This document shows, piece by piece, positions 1-8,765 of a stretch of DNA of 64,000 nt. Positions within the stretch are counted from its first letter, which is position 1, and each line of letters begins with the position of its first letter. The notes under the pieces are model-generated. The model did no database searches and was not told the origin of the DNA. It saw only the letters and a program-made list of their open reading frames with translations. The stretch is taken from positions 1-64,000 of the forward strand of contig JAUIDB010000014.1 in NCBI GenBank assembly GCA_030429235.1, given 5' to 3'. A program made the translations under genes and the position numbers. The stretch comes from Thermoanaerobaculia bacterium. Its GTDB lineage: Bacteria; Acidobacteriota; Thermoanaerobaculia; Multivoradales; JAIOJS01.

Positions 1-1231
1 TGAGGTCGCGGCTGATGGCTGGGTCGGCATCCTTGAACCACTGACCGGCGAACGGTCCGGCTTCGGGGCCGATCTTTCCTTCGCTGTCGACAGACAGATA
101 GAACGGGAGGTCGTGTTTCTGCCCGGTGCGGTAGTCGTCTTCGCCGAACGGCGGAGCGGTGTGTACCAGTCCCGTACCGTCCGAGGCCGTGACGTAGTCG
201 CCGCTGACGACTCGCCAGGGCGCCGCTTCTTCCCCACCGTCTCCGGGAGCCGGGTAGAAGGTGAAGGGCCGTTCGTAGCGCAGACCGACCAGATCGCGAC
301 CCCGGATCCGAGCGACCGCGGGTTCGTCGCGCAGGTCGATCTGCCGACGGCCCTCGTCGTCGTGCACCACCAACGGGACCGCAGTCCCCAGGTCGTCGCC
401 GAAGAGTAGGAACTGGCCCGGCCGGCCGGGGTGCTCGACGACGCGGTAGATGAGGTCGTCGTGCACTACCAGCGCGACGTGCGCAATGAGGGTCCAGGGA
501 GTGGTGGTCCAGGCGACGAACGAGAACTCGGGTCCGACCTCGAAGGCCTCGCCCTCGACCGTCGTCACCTGCTGCCCAGCTCGCGCCGGGAAGAGGATCC
601 AGACCGACGGATCGTCGGTGTCCTTGTAGTTCTGCGCCACCTCGTGCGAGGAGAGGGTGGTACCACAGCGGGCGCAATAGGGCTGGATCTTGTGGCCGCG
701 GAAGAGCAACTCCTTCTTCCACAGTTCGGACAGCGCCCACCACACCGACTCGATGTAGTCATTGGTGTAGGTGAAGTAGGGCTGGTCCATGTCGGTCCAG
801 TAGCCGACGCGCTCCGTCATGGCGCGCCACTGACGCTCGTAGGTGTGGACGCTGTCGAGGCAAGCGGCGTTGAACTCCGCGATACCGTAACTCTCGATCT
901 GCTCCTTGCCGGAAAAGCCGAGCCGCTTCTCGACCTCGATCTCCACCGGCAGTCCGTGGGTGTCCCAGCCGGCTTTGCGTTCGACTCGGTAGCCCTGCAT
1001 GGTGCGGAAACGGGGGAAGAGATCCTTGATCACTCGGGTCAGAACGTGCCCGATGTGCGGAACGTTGTTGGCAGTGGGAGGGCCGTCGTAGAGCACCCAA
1101 TCGCCACGCTCAGCGGGCCGCTCTACCGAGCGGCGAAAGATGTCGTCACGCTTCCAGGCTTCGAGGGTCTGGAGTTCGAGCTGGGGAAAGGGGTAGCCAC
1201 CCGGGACCGGGGGAAAGTTGGGTCGGGACAT
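1..1231 (-). CDS. ileS: Isoleucyl-tRNA synthetase, N-terminal 410 residues (cut by window start)
   Basis: Class I aminoacyl-tRNA synthetase that charges tRNA-Ile in the cytoplasm. Reading the minus strand from ATG at 1231 gives an uninterrupted frame to base 1. The ATP-binding HIGH motif lies at about residues 59-62 in the context PPTANNVPHIGH, followed by KAGWDTHGLPVEIEVEK and a CARCG zinc-ribbon-like segment, then the start of the CP1 editing region (FVAWTTTPWTL). The PPTANN...HIGH and GWDTHGLPVE wording resembles the Thermus-type enzyme more than the E. coli type (PPYANG). The C-terminal half, including KMSKS, is outside the window. The hydrolase gene upstream on the same strand ends 17 bp before this start, so the two are probably cotranscribed. 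Confidence 0.96.
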   Translation of the reverse strand, partial: MSRPNFPPVPGGYPFPQLELQTLEAWKRDDIFRRSVERPAERGDWVLYDGPPTANNVPHIGHVLTRVIKDLFPRFRTMQGYRVERKAGWDTHGLPVEIEVEKRLGFSGKEQIESYGIAEFNAACLDSVHTYERQWRAMTERVGYWTDMDQPYFTYTNDYIESVWWALSELWKKELLFRGHKIQPYCARCGTTLSSHEVAQNYKDTDDPSVWILFPARAGQQVTTVEGEAFEVGPEFSFVAWTTTPWTLIAHVALVVHDDLIYRVVEHPGRPGQFLLFGDDLGTAVPLVVHDDEGRRQIDLRDEPAVARIRGRDLVGLRYERPFTFYPAPGDGGEEAAPWRVVSGDYVTASDGTGLVHTAPPFGEDDYRTGQKHDLPFYLSVDSEGKIGPEAGPFAGQWFKDADPAISRDL

Positions 1232-1248
1232 AGGGAGACTCGGAGTAT

Positions 1249-2244
1249 CTAGGGCGATGGGTTGTGCTGGTCGATGAAGGCTCGAAAGCGGCGAGCGAAA
1301 CGGTCAGCTTCCTCGAGGTGAGGAAGGAGCCCGCTGTCGTCGAAGACGTCCAGCTCCGCCATGGGGAGCGAGCGAAGCCAGAGATCGGCGGACTCGACGG
1401 CCGGCGCCTGGCAGCGACGTCCCCACGCCAGCCAGACCGGGAGGTCGCGGTCGAGACGGGTCTCGGCCACGGCGGGATCGAGGTGACCGGTCATCAGTGT
1501 CGCAAGGCTCCGGTCGACTCCCGGCTGTCGGGCCGAGCAAGTGTAGTGATCGAGAACGCCGGCGTCTACTCGCTCGGGGGCCGCGAAGACCTGCTCCTCG
1601 AGGTGGCGGCGAACGGCTCGCCGACTGGTCAGCAACGTAACGGCTGACGGGCGGAGCACCGGTAGGCCAGCGAGCTGGCGGGTGACCCGCGCTCCGGCAC
1701 CGTGGGCGGGGGGACGGCCCAACCCCCAGGGATTGACCAGTCCGAGGGCACGAACGAAACCGGGCTCGAGCGAAGCGACTTCGACCGCGTAGCCGGCCGA
1801 CCGGCCGACTCCGATCACGATCGCCGGCTCGGCTACGACCTGGGCGAGGAAGTCGTCGATGAAGGCGAGGTAGGGCTCGATCCCGGGATCGAAGTCGGGG
1901 CTGGCCGAACGTCCCCAACCGGGGAGGTCCGGAATCCAGAGGTCGAAGTCGCGTGCCAGGATCTCGGCAGCGGCGTGCCACTCCCGCCCATCGTGTCCGG
2001 GTCCCATGGAGTGGAGGAGGACCAACGGGACTCCCTGACCCAGTCGATCGAACGAGATGTCGATGCCGCGCCAGGACCAGGTGTGAGCTCGTCCCATACC
2101 GTGGCGCTGAAGACTCGGAGGTCGCTGGTTGCGCCTCCGGACCACGGCGGCCGGAACCCCCACCGCCAGGGCTCCCAGGCCGAGGCTAGCCAGGAACTTC
2201 CAACGTCGTGTCCGGGTGTCCTCTTCTTCCGCCGTGCGTGCCAT
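1249..2244 (-). CDS. Alpha/beta-fold hydrolase with N-terminal membrane anchor or signal
   Basis: A 331-residue alpha/beta hydrolase. Residues about 15-36 are hydrophobic (FLASLGLGALAVGVPAAVV) after an Arg-rich start and are followed by RRR, which suggests a membrane anchor. The core begins near residue 60 with the LVLLHSMGPG oxyanion-hole strand. The nucleophile elbow GRSAG places Ser149, and the likely catalytic His is His309 in GLLPHLEEADRF, so the triad looks complete. The substrate cannot be read from sequence; MhpC-type C-C hydrolases, esterases and haloperoxidase-like proteins share this architecture. It precedes ileS on the same strand with a 17-bp gap. A TATCCT hexamer ends 10 nt before the ATG and no good Shine-Dalgarno is visible. 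Confidence 0.85.
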   Translation of the reverse strand: MARTAEEEDTRTRRWKFLASLGLGALAVGVPAAVVRRRNQRPPSLQRHGMGRAHTWSWRGIDISFDRLGQGVPLVLLHSMGPGHDGREWHAAAEILARDFDLWIPDLPGWGRSASPDFDPGIEPYLAFIDDFLAQVVAEPAIVIGVGRSAGYAVEVASLEPGFVRALGLVNPWGLGRPPAHGAGARVTRQLAGLPVLRPSAVTLLTSRRAVRRHLEEQVFAAPERVDAGVLDHYTCSARQPGVDRSLATLMTGHLDPAVAETRLDRDLPVWLAWGRRCQAPAVESADLWLRSLPMAELDVFDDSGLLPHLEEADRFARRFRAFIDQHNPSP

Positions 2245-2254
2245 TGGACCCCGA

Positions 2255-2260
2255 AGGATA
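2255..2260 (-). promoter_or_regulatory. Candidate -10 element for the hydrolase-ileS unit
   Basis: The minus strand reads TGCTATCCT, an extended -10 (TGn) with hexamer TATCCT, 10 nt before the hydrolase ATG at 2244. This would start transcription within a few bases of the start codon. No convincing -35 is seen. Confidence 0.4.
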
Positions 2261-2283
2261 GCACCGGCGGCTCCGCTCGGGGC

Positions 2284-2289
2284 TATACT
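2284..2289 (+). promoter_or_regulatory. Candidate -10 element for the def operon
   Basis: TATACT (5 of 6 to TATAAT) stands alone in GC-rich sequence in the 131-bp divergent gap, 86 nt before the def ATG. No clear -35 lies 16-18 bp upstream, so the call rests on the hexamer and its position. Confidence 0.3.
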
Positions 2290-2375
2290 GAGGTGCCACG
2301 AAGGTTCGGTAGGCCGATGGGCGCATCGACTCGCGTCGGGCCTTCCGCACCCGAGCTTTTCGAAGGGAGAGAGGC

Positions 2376-2930
2376 ATGGCGGTACGTAAGATCGTTCGAT
2401 TGGGGCACCCGGCCCTGCGGTCGCGCAGCGAGGCGGTCACCCCGGAAGAGCTGGCCAGCGCCTCGCTCCAGGAACTGATCGACGACCTTCTCGCGACCGT
2501 CGTCGAGGCCGAGGGAGTGGGTCTCGCCGCCCCGCAGGTGGGGGTGAAGCTGCAGATCTTCGTCTACGAGTCGGAACCACAGACCGAGGGAGAGCCGGGT
2601 CGATACGAGGCCGTGATCAATCCTTCGGTCGAGCCGGAATCCGAGGAGCTCGAGTACGACTGGGAGGGTTGCCTTTCGATCCCCGATCTCCGCGGGCTGG
2701 TGCCGCGGCATCCCGAGGTCCGCTTGTTCGGGCTGGATCGGCACGGCGCGCCGATCGATCGCCTGTTGACCGGGTTCACGGCCCGCGTGGTGCAGCACGA
2801 GTTCGACCATCTGCACGGCGTCATCTACCTCGATCGGATGCGGGACCTCCACTCGTTGACCTACGAAGACGAGTTCGAGGCGCTTCTGGACGAGGCGGAG
2901 CAGGCCGGGGAGAGCTCAGCGGTCGGCTGA
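2376..2930 (+). CDS. def: Peptide deformylase
   Basis: Metalloenzyme that removes the formyl group from the N-terminal methionine of nascent proteins. All three family motifs are present in 184 residues: GVGLAAPQVG (47-56), EGCLS (97-101, Cys99 a metal ligand) and HEFDH (141-145, two His ligands and the catalytic Glu). The length is normal. The ATG follows a purine-rich GGGAGAGAGGC. It leads a plus-strand group with rlmH, a DksA/TraR-type gene and holA, spaced by 15-60 bp. Confidence 0.98.
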   Translation: MAVRKIVRLGHPALRSRSEAVTPEELASASLQELIDDLLATVVEAEGVGLAAPQVGVKLQIFVYESEPQTEGEPGRYEAVINPSVEPESEELEYDWEGCLSIPDLRGLVPRHPEVRLFGLDRHGAPIDRLLTGFTARVVQHEFDHLHGVIYLDRMRDLHSLTYEDEFEALLDEAEQAGESSAVG

Positions 2931-2952
2931 ACCGATCGGGTGGAGTCGTACG

Positions 2953-3429
2953 GTGGGGAGGGAGATTCGGGTCCTCTGGATGGGCCGGGGGCGCAAGGAC
3001 CCGGCCGAGGATCTGTGTGCCGAGTACCGGAGTCGGATCGAACGGTTTGCGCCGATTCGAGACCAGGTCTTGAAACCACTGGTGCAGCGCCAGGGCCTCG
3101 ATCGCCTGTCCGCCGAGGCGGAACTGCTCCGCGCGGCGGCTCCTTCGCCCTGTCGCTGGGTGGCGCTCGATCGCCGCGGGCGCAGCCTGAACTCGACGGA
3201 ATTCTCGGCCCTCCTGGCACGCTGGCAGGAAGAGTGGCCGCATCCGATCGTCTTCGCGCTCGGCTCGGACCTGGGGCTCGATGCGGGGTTCTGCCAGGGG
3301 GCAGAACTCCGCTGGTCGCTCAGTCCCCTCACCCTGCCCCATTCACTGGCAAGGCTCGTCGTCTACGAGCAGATCTATCGGGGTCTTTCGCTTCGGGCCG
3401 GAATAAAGTACCATCGCGACCCGTTGTAA
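2953..3429 (+). CDS. rlmH: 23S rRNA (pseudouridine-1915-N3)-methyltransferase RlmH
   Basis: SPOUT-class methyltransferase acting on helix 69 of 23S rRNA. The 158-residue protein has the family layout: an N-terminal strand (REIRVLWMGRG), a central ALDRRGRSLNS segment, the SAM-knot glycine region FALGSDLGL and the C-terminal signature LTLPHSLARLVVYEQIYR ending in KYHRD. GTG is the start; it lies 23 bp after the def stop, and E. coli RlmH has a similar length (155 residues). The neighbouring def and ileS genes give it a translation-related context. Confidence 0.95.
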   Translation: MGREIRVLWMGRGRKDPAEDLCAEYRSRIERFAPIRDQVLKPLVQRQGLDRLSAEAELLRAAAPSPCRWVALDRRGRSLNSTEFSALLARWQEEWPHPIVFALGSDLGLDAGFCQGAELRWSLSPLTLPHSLARLVVYEQIYRGLSLRAGIKYHRDPL

Positions 3430-3489
3430 TCGGTTCCATCGTTAGCCCAGGGCCCAGGCGCAAGTCTAGGCCTCCTAGGAGGATAGAAG

Positions 3490-3879
3490 TTGTCGGCAAC
3501 CAATCTGGAAAAGGATCTGAAGAAGCTCGGCGGGGTGGCGAAGATTCGGGAGCGGCTGACGCGCCAGAAAAGTGAGATCGTGGCCCTCTACGAGCATGAT
3601 CTCAAGGCGGGTCAGGCGGCGAGCAGTGAGCTGTCGGACGACATCGTCGATCGAGCCAACAACGCGTACAACCGCGAACTCAACTTCGTTCTTTCCGATC
3701 AGGAGCGCATCACCCTGATCCACATCGACGAGGCGATCTCACGGCTCGATGCTGGGTCGTACGGTATCTGTGCCAACTGCTCCCGTGGAATCGGGCTCGG
3801 CCGGCTCGAGGCGATGTCCTGGGCCAAGTACTGCGTCGACTGCCAAGAACTGGCCGAAGACGGCATGCTCGACGACTAG
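3490..3879 (+). CDS. DksA/TraR-family zinc-finger protein
   Basis: A 129-residue protein with a helical N-terminal half and a C-terminal four-cysteine zinc finger (Cys94, Cys97, Cys115, Cys118: CANC and CVDC), as in DksA and its relatives that enter the RNA polymerase secondary channel. The segment before the finger (DEAISRLDAGSYGICANC) is the standard DksA/TraR signature. TTG is the start, set by a strong AGGAGG seven bases upstream. The coiled-coil tip lacks an obvious DksA-type DxxDxA pair (nearest SDDIVDRA at 49-56 is compatible but not exact), so a true DksA role is unproven. Confidence 0.88.
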   Translation: MSATNLEKDLKKLGGVAKIRERLTRQKSEIVALYEHDLKAGQAASSELSDDIVDRANNAYNRELNFVLSDQERITLIHIDEAISRLDAGSYGICANCSRGIGLGRLEAMSWAKYCVDCQELAEDGMLDD

Positions 3880-3894
3880 CTCGTCGACCGATCG

Positions 3895-5316
3895 ATGGCG
3901 CCGAGACACTCGCTCTCCGACCTTCTGTCGAAGATCGAGGGCGGAGAGCGGTTTCCCGTCTACCTGATCGTCGGCGATCTGGTGGTGGCGGAACCCGCTG
4001 CCCTCCAGTTGGCCGAGGCTCTGGCCGGAGAGGACGGGCGGCCTCAGGTCTACCGTCGTCCGCCGACCCTGGCTCCCCTGTTCGACGATCTGCAAACCTA
4101 CTCGCTGTTCGGTGGGGGCAAGGTCCTGGTGGCGGTCGATAGCGCAGTCCTCGCGGATCGCAAGTCGGCCGGTGCCCTGGTGGGCGAGGCCCTGTCCGTG
4201 GGCAGGCCGAGTGGCGACAGCCTGGCGGGAAACCAGCGCGAGGCGGCCAGTCGATTGGTGCAGGCGCTCCACCTGTTCGGAGTAGATCCTCAGCGCGGCA
4301 CTGCGGCCGAGGCCGTCGAAGGCCTACCCGACTGGTCGCTGGCGGGGGCCAAGGGAGGCAGGGTCGGCAAGGCTCAGGCCCGGAGCCGGCGCGAAGACCT
4401 CGCCGCTCTTCTCGAGTCGGCCCGGCAGGAAGGCTTGCGAGGTATCGGCAGCGAGGGCGTGGCCCGCCTCGACGACCTGCTCCGCCGCGGGCTGCCCGAC
4501 GGCCACGCCTTGGTTCTGGTCGAGCGCGGAGTCGACGGTGACCACCCGTTGGCCACACGCTTGCGTCAGCAGGGGTCGTGGCTCGAACTCACCTCGGTTC
4601 GCAGTGAGAAGCGCGGCGGCTGGAGCGGCGTCGACGCTCTGGCGGCCCAGCTCGAGTCCGAACTCGGGGTCGGGATCCGGCGTGATGCCCTCGAGGAGCT
4701 GACGCGACGTACCCTGAAGGCGACCTCGGGACGCTCCCGCGACGGCGCGGCGAGCGCGGAATCGACCGGACGGTTCGCCGCCGAGTACCGCAAGTTGGCC
4801 GAGCTGGTCCCCGGCGGCACGATCGATCGGGAACTGGTGGCCCGCGTCGTGACCGATCGAGGGGAGGAGGACGTATGGAAACTGCTCGACGCCGTCGGCG
4901 AAGGACGCGTGGGGGAGGCGTTGCGGCGACTGGATCGTTTGCTGGCTGGCTCGAATGACGCTTCGGGCGAGCTGTTCTCGTTCTTCTCCCTGTTCGCCGG
5001 TTTCTGTCGGCAGCTCACCCTGGTACGAGGCGTCGCCGAGACCGTCGGAGTGCGGGCCGGGGAGCGCAACTACCGCAACTTCAAGGATCGGGTGGCTCCG
5101 CGCTTGACGGGCGATCTCCCGGGAGGTGGCCGAAACCCTTTGGCCGGTACCCATCCCTTTCGTCTCCATCGTGCCTACCTGGCGGCCTTCCGCTTGCCGG
5201 CGGCCACCGTGGCCCGGCTGCCGGAATGGGTGCTGGAGGCCGAGATGGCGCTCAAGGGAGAGAGTGGTCGCCCCACCGCGGCGTTGGCGGCATTGATCGG
5301 CCGCTTTGCGGCTTAG
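3895..5316 (+). CDS. holA: DNA polymerase III delta subunit (clamp loader)
   Basis: Clamp-loader subunit that opens the beta clamp. At 473 residues it is longer than the usual 330-350. The N-terminal AAA+-like domain starts at FPVYLIVGD and the domain-III signature is near the middle (EYRKLAELVPGGTIDRELV, then RGEEDVWKLLDAV), followed by a helical collar domain. The extra length is mainly an insertion of about 90 residues around positions 100-190 (ALSVGRPSGD to REDLAALLES) that breaks up the first domain. It is the last gene of the def group and converges on mutM. Confidence 0.9.
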   Translation: MAPRHSLSDLLSKIEGGERFPVYLIVGDLVVAEPAALQLAEALAGEDGRPQVYRRPPTLAPLFDDLQTYSLFGGGKVLVAVDSAVLADRKSAGALVGEALSVGRPSGDSLAGNQREAASRLVQALHLFGVDPQRGTAAEAVEGLPDWSLAGAKGGRVGKAQARSRREDLAALLESARQEGLRGIGSEGVARLDDLLRRGLPDGHALVLVERGVDGDHPLATRLRQQGSWLELTSVRSEKRGGWSGVDALAAQLESELGVGIRRDALEELTRRTLKATSGRSRDGAASAESTGRFAAEYRKLAELVPGGTIDRELVARVVTDRGEEDVWKLLDAVGEGRVGEALRRLDRLLAGSNDASGELFSFFSLFAGFCRQLTLVRGVAETVGVRAGERNYRNFKDRVAPRLTGDLPGGGRNPLAGTHPFRLHRAYLAAFRLPAATVARLPEWVLEAEMALKGESGRPTAALAALIGRFAA

Positions 5317-5355
5317 AGCTGCCGCTCGTTCATGACCTGCACCGTTGAGCGGGCC

Positions 5356-5383
5356 GGTGGCGACCAGTTCGGTCTCGCCAACC
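5356..5383. terminator. Hairpin between convergent holA and mutM
   Basis: GGTGGCGACC, loop AGTTC, then GGTCTCGCCAACC: an imperfect stem with small bulges in the 71-bp gap between the convergent stops. It has no U-tract on either strand, so a bidirectional terminator is only a possibility. Confidence 0.3.
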
Positions 5384-5387
5384 CTGG

Positions 5388-6206
5388 TTAGCGTTGGCAG
5401 CCCGGGCAGTAGTAGGTGCTGCGGCCGGCGTGTACCTGTCGACGGACCGAACGGCCGCAGCGCGCACAGGGGTGGCCGGCTCGGTCGTAGACCGCGAGCC
5501 GAGGGCCGTGAGAACCCCCGGCGCCAGTGCCGTCGACGTAGTCGCTGAAGGTGGTTCCACCACTCCCGATCGCCTCGGTGAGAACCTCGCGAACGCAACG
5601 GGCCAGGCGGTCCCAGCGGTTGGCGGAGATCCGATCGACACGCCGGTTGGGGTGGATCCCGGCGCGATGCAATACCTCGCTAGCGTAGATGTTCCCAACG
5701 CCGACCACGACCCGCGAGTCCATCAGGAAGTTCTTGACCGGACCGCGTCGCCTGGTCGCTGCCTGCTGCAGTGTCGACCCGCCAAAGTCAGATCCGAGGG
5801 GCTCGGGACCGAGGTGAACGAAGTGCCGATCGGTGGTCAGGGAGATCCGAGGTAGGCGGAACAGCAGGCCGAACCGTCGAGCATCGACGTAGCGCAGGCG
5901 CTGATCGCCGACCTCCCAGGCCAGGTGCTCGTGGCGCGCGCGAGGCTCGTGGCGCTCGGCGAGGGTGAACTGGCCGGACATGCCGAGGTGTACGGCGAGG
6001 AGTTCGTCTTCTTCGAACTCGATCAGCAAGTACTTTGCCCTCCGATGCAGGGCCAGGATTCGGCGACCACTGAGTTCAGCTAGGGCTGGCGCATCGACCG
6101 GTTCGCGAAGGTCGGTTCGGTGTACCGTCAGCTCGCCGAGCTGGATTCCGACCAGTTGCGGTACGAGACTACGGCGCAGCGACTCGACTTCGGGCAGTTC
6201 GGGCAT
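5388..6206 (-). CDS. mutM: Formamidopyrimidine-DNA glycosylase (8-oxoG repair)
   Basis: Bifunctional glycosylase/AP lyase that removes oxidised purines. The 272 residues carry N-terminal PELPEVE with the Pro2 catalytic amine and Glu3, the conserved beta-lysine Lys58 (RRAKYLL), the H2TH region with GVGNIYASEVL, and a C-terminal zinc finger (CARCG ... YYCPGCQ) ending one residue from the C-terminus. The length is normal. The udk stop is only 6 bp upstream, so it is the last gene of an SLC13-udk-mutM unit. Confidence 0.97.
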   Translation of the reverse strand: MPELPEVESLRRSLVPQLVGIQLGELTVHRTDLREPVDAPALAELSGRRILALHRRAKYLLIEFEEDELLAVHLGMSGQFTLAERHEPRARHEHLAWEVGDQRLRYVDARRFGLLFRLPRISLTTDRHFVHLGPEPLGSDFGGSTLQQAATRRRGPVKNFLMDSRVVVGVGNIYASEVLHRAGIHPNRRVDRISANRWDRLARCVREVLTEAIGSGGTTFSDYVDGTGAGGSHGPRLAVYDRAGHPCARCGRSVRRQVHAGRSTYYCPGCQR

Positions 6207-6212
6207 CGGACC

Positions 6213-6872
6213 TCAGGAGGAGGAACCGAGATCGGGGAGGGCGCCACCGAGCAGCTGTTCGAGGCGCGCCGTCACCATGCCGAGGGCGACCCGATTCTCG
6301 CCTCCTTCGGGCACGATGATGTCGGCCCAGCGCTTGGACGGCTCGACGAACTCGAGATGCATGGGGCGCACCGTCGTCATGTACTGGTGCAGGACACTCT
6401 CCATGGTGCGCCCGCGTTCGGCGATATCGCGCTCGAGCCGCCGGGCAAGGCGGACGTCGGAGTCGGTATCGACGAAGATCTTGAAGTCCAGAAGGTCGCG
6501 GAGAGCGGGTTCGACGAAGAGTAGGATCCCCTCGACCAGAACCACCCGGCGGGGTTCGGTCTCGATCGTCTCCGTTCGGCGGCGGTGGATGACGAAGTCG
6601 TACACCGGCACTTTGGCTGGACGCCCCTCCTTGAGTGCGGCGACGTGCTCCACCAGCAGGTCGGTGTCGATGGCGTGAGGATGGTCGAAGTTGTAGCGCG
6701 CCTGCTCCTCGTGCCCTTTCCACTCGACGTCGCGGTAGTAACTGTCCTGCGACAGGAAGGCCAGGCGATCGGGACCGATCGCCTCCAGGATTTTCTCTGC
6801 TACGGTGGTCTTGCCAGAGCCGCTGCCCCCCGCGACCCCCACCACCACCGCTTGTTGGCCCGGCTCGTCCAT
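6213..6872 (-). CDS. udk: Uridine kinase
   Basis: Phosphorylates uridine and cytidine in pyrimidine salvage. ATG at 6872 gives 219 residues, close to E. coli Udk (213). The P-loop GGSGSGKTT is at 15-23, followed by the family motifs SQDSYYRD, NFDHPHAID and a Walker-B-like VVLVEGILLF. The frame stays open far upstream of this ATG, but that part lies within the transporter gene and has no kinase character, so the MDEPGQQ start is preferred. It sits between the transporter (17 bp) and mutM (6 bp). Confidence 0.96.
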   Translation of the reverse strand: MDEPGQQAVVVGVAGGSGSGKTTVAEKILEAIGPDRLAFLSQDSYYRDVEWKGHEEQARYNFDHPHAIDTDLLVEHVAALKEGRPAKVPVYDFVIHRRRTETIETEPRRVVLVEGILLFVEPALRDLLDFKIFVDTDSDVRLARRLERDIAERGRTMESVLHQYMTTVRPMHLEFVEPSKRWADIIVPEGGENRVALGMVTARLEQLLGGALPDLGSSS

Positions 6873-6889
6873 GGGGTTAGCTTTCCATA

Positions 6890-8662
6890 TCAAAGGGGCC
6901 ACAGCCAGGGGATGGCCACCGTGGATACGACGCAGAAGATCACCTTCAGCGGTGCTCCGAGCCGCACGTAGTCCATGAAACGGTAGCGTCCGGGACCGTA
7001 CACCATGGCGTTGGTCTGGTAGCCCATCGGTGTCAAGAAACTCGACGAGCCAGCGTAGGCTACGGCCATCAGCAAGGGCTTGGGGTCGATTCCCAACTGC
7101 CCCGAGATCGTCGTGGCGACCGGGACCATGAGGATCGCCGCCGCGTTGTTGGTCACGACCTCGGTAATGACCGCGGTGGCGACGTACACCACGAAGATGA
7201 GGGCGTACGGCCCCAGGGACGTGCTGGCCTCCACGATCCACTGGCCCAGGTGTCCGGCGAGACCCGAGTTCTCCATGGCCGTGCCCAGGGGAATCATGGC
7301 GGCGATCAGGAAGATCACGCTCCAGTCGATCGCCTTGTAGGCCCGCTGGATCTTCAGCGTGCCGGTAACGAGCAGGGTCACCACGGCCAGGATCGAGGCT
7401 TCGAGGATCGAAAAGACCCCGGTAGCGGCGAGGGTTACGGCAACGGGGATCACGCCCACCTGCAGCCACCAGCGGAGGTTGGAGGGGCGTCGGACCGGAA
7501 TGTCGAGTTCATCCAGGGCGATGAAGTCATCCTGCTGGTACAGGGCCTCGACGCGCCCGCGGGGTCCGAAGACGAGCAGGGTGTCCCAGGCCTTCAACGG
7601 GATCGAGGTGATCTTGGCTCGAACCATCTCGCCGGTTCGGTTCAGGGCGAGTACGAAGGCACCGAAACGATTGCGGAAATCGATCTCCCGAATCGAGCGC
7701 TGGACCAGCGTCGAACTGGGCGTGAGTTGCAGTTCGGCCAGGATGTTGCGGTCGTCGGCCAGGTCGGTCTTGCCGAGCTTGGTGTCGGTGAGCATCAGCA
7801 GGCCGAAATGGTCCCGGAACTGGATGAGGTCTTCTGGCGTACCCCGGACCAGGAGTACGTCGTCCTCGCGGATCGCAGTGTTTCGCAGGTCGACCGAGAT
7901 CTTCTGCTTGTCGCGCAGAATCTCGAGAACGTTGAGTCGGAATCGGTCGCTGATCTGCTCACTGACGACGGTGCGGTCGATCAGCTTCGAATTGGCCGGT
8001 ACCCGGAGTTCGGTGAGAAAACCACCCAGGCGGTAGCGGTGGGCCAGCGGCGAGAGTCCGGCTCGGCTCGGCAGAAGTCGGTAACCGACCATCAGGTAGA
8101 GGCCGCCGATCACGGTGAGGAGCACCCCGAGGGGCAGGAAATCGAACATGCCGAAGCCCGGGTAGCCGTGGTCCTCGGCCAGGGCGCTCACCAGAAGGTT
8201 GGTCGAAGTTCCGATCAGCGTGCAGGTTCCCCCGAGGATCGCCATGTAGGAGAGCGGCATCAGGATCTTCGAAGGGCTGAAGTGGTGGTGTTTGGCCAAC
8301 TGGAGGGAGACTGGAATCAAGATACTCACCGCCGCCGTGTTGTTGATGAACCCGGAGACGGCGGCCGTGAACAGCAGGAGGAGTGTGCCCGCACGCAGCG
8401 GGGAGCGCTCGGCCATCTTCGAGAGCCGGTGTCCGAAGCGCGTAATCACTCCGCTCTGCGTCAGGCTCTCCGACAGGATCAACATCATCATCACCGTGAT
8501 CACGGCGGGGCTCGCAAAGCCGGCGATTGCCTCCTGGCCGGAGACCAACCGCGTCGCCACGAGGAAGCCAAGACAGACCAAAGCGGTCTGGTCGATCGGC
8601 ATCCATTCGAAGACGAACGACGCCAGCGTGACGAGCAGGATGACGACGAGGAGGATTTCCAT
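6890..8662 (-). CDS. SLC13/DASS-type transporter with two internal RCK_C (TrkA-C) domains
   Basis: A 590-residue inner-membrane carrier. Hydrophobic segments fill residues 1-200 and 395-590; between them lies a soluble stretch with two RCK_C-like modules (about 205-290 and 295-370, with VLEILRDKQKI and DVLLVRGTPEDL). Paired re-entrant motifs of the family are present: GFINNTAAV and GTSTNLLV in the first half, TNNAAAILMVP and TPMGYQTNAMV in the second. Proteins of this shape transport sulfate, citrate or other anions with Na+; the substrate here is unknown. It appears to be first in the unit with udk and mutM. Confidence 0.9.
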   Translation of the reverse strand: MEILLVVILLVTLASFVFEWMPIDQTALVCLGFLVATRLVSGQEAIAGFASPAVITVMMMLILSESLTQSGVITRFGHRLSKMAERSPLRAGTLLLLFTAAVSGFINNTAAVSILIPVSLQLAKHHHFSPSKILMPLSYMAILGGTCTLIGTSTNLLVSALAEDHGYPGFGMFDFLPLGVLLTVIGGLYLMVGYRLLPSRAGLSPLAHRYRLGGFLTELRVPANSKLIDRTVVSEQISDRFRLNVLEILRDKQKISVDLRNTAIREDDVLLVRGTPEDLIQFRDHFGLLMLTDTKLGKTDLADDRNILAELQLTPSSTLVQRSIREIDFRNRFGAFVLALNRTGEMVRAKITSIPLKAWDTLLVFGPRGRVEALYQQDDFIALDELDIPVRRPSNLRWWLQVGVIPVAVTLAATGVFSILEASILAVVTLLVTGTLKIQRAYKAIDWSVIFLIAAMIPLGTAMENSGLAGHLGQWIVEASTSLGPYALIFVVYVATAVITEVVTNNAAAILMVPVATTISGQLGIDPKPLLMAVAYAGSSSFLTPMGYQTNAMVYGPGRYRFMDYVRLGAPLKVIFCVVSTVAIPWLWPL

Positions 8663-8765
8663 GCGTCGCTAGAGCATAGCCCAGCGGACCGGCTCGAACC
8701 GGCGAGACTTCGACTAGGATTTCGCTCGGACCAGACCCCACGTCTCGTAGGAAGGAGCCCTCGTC

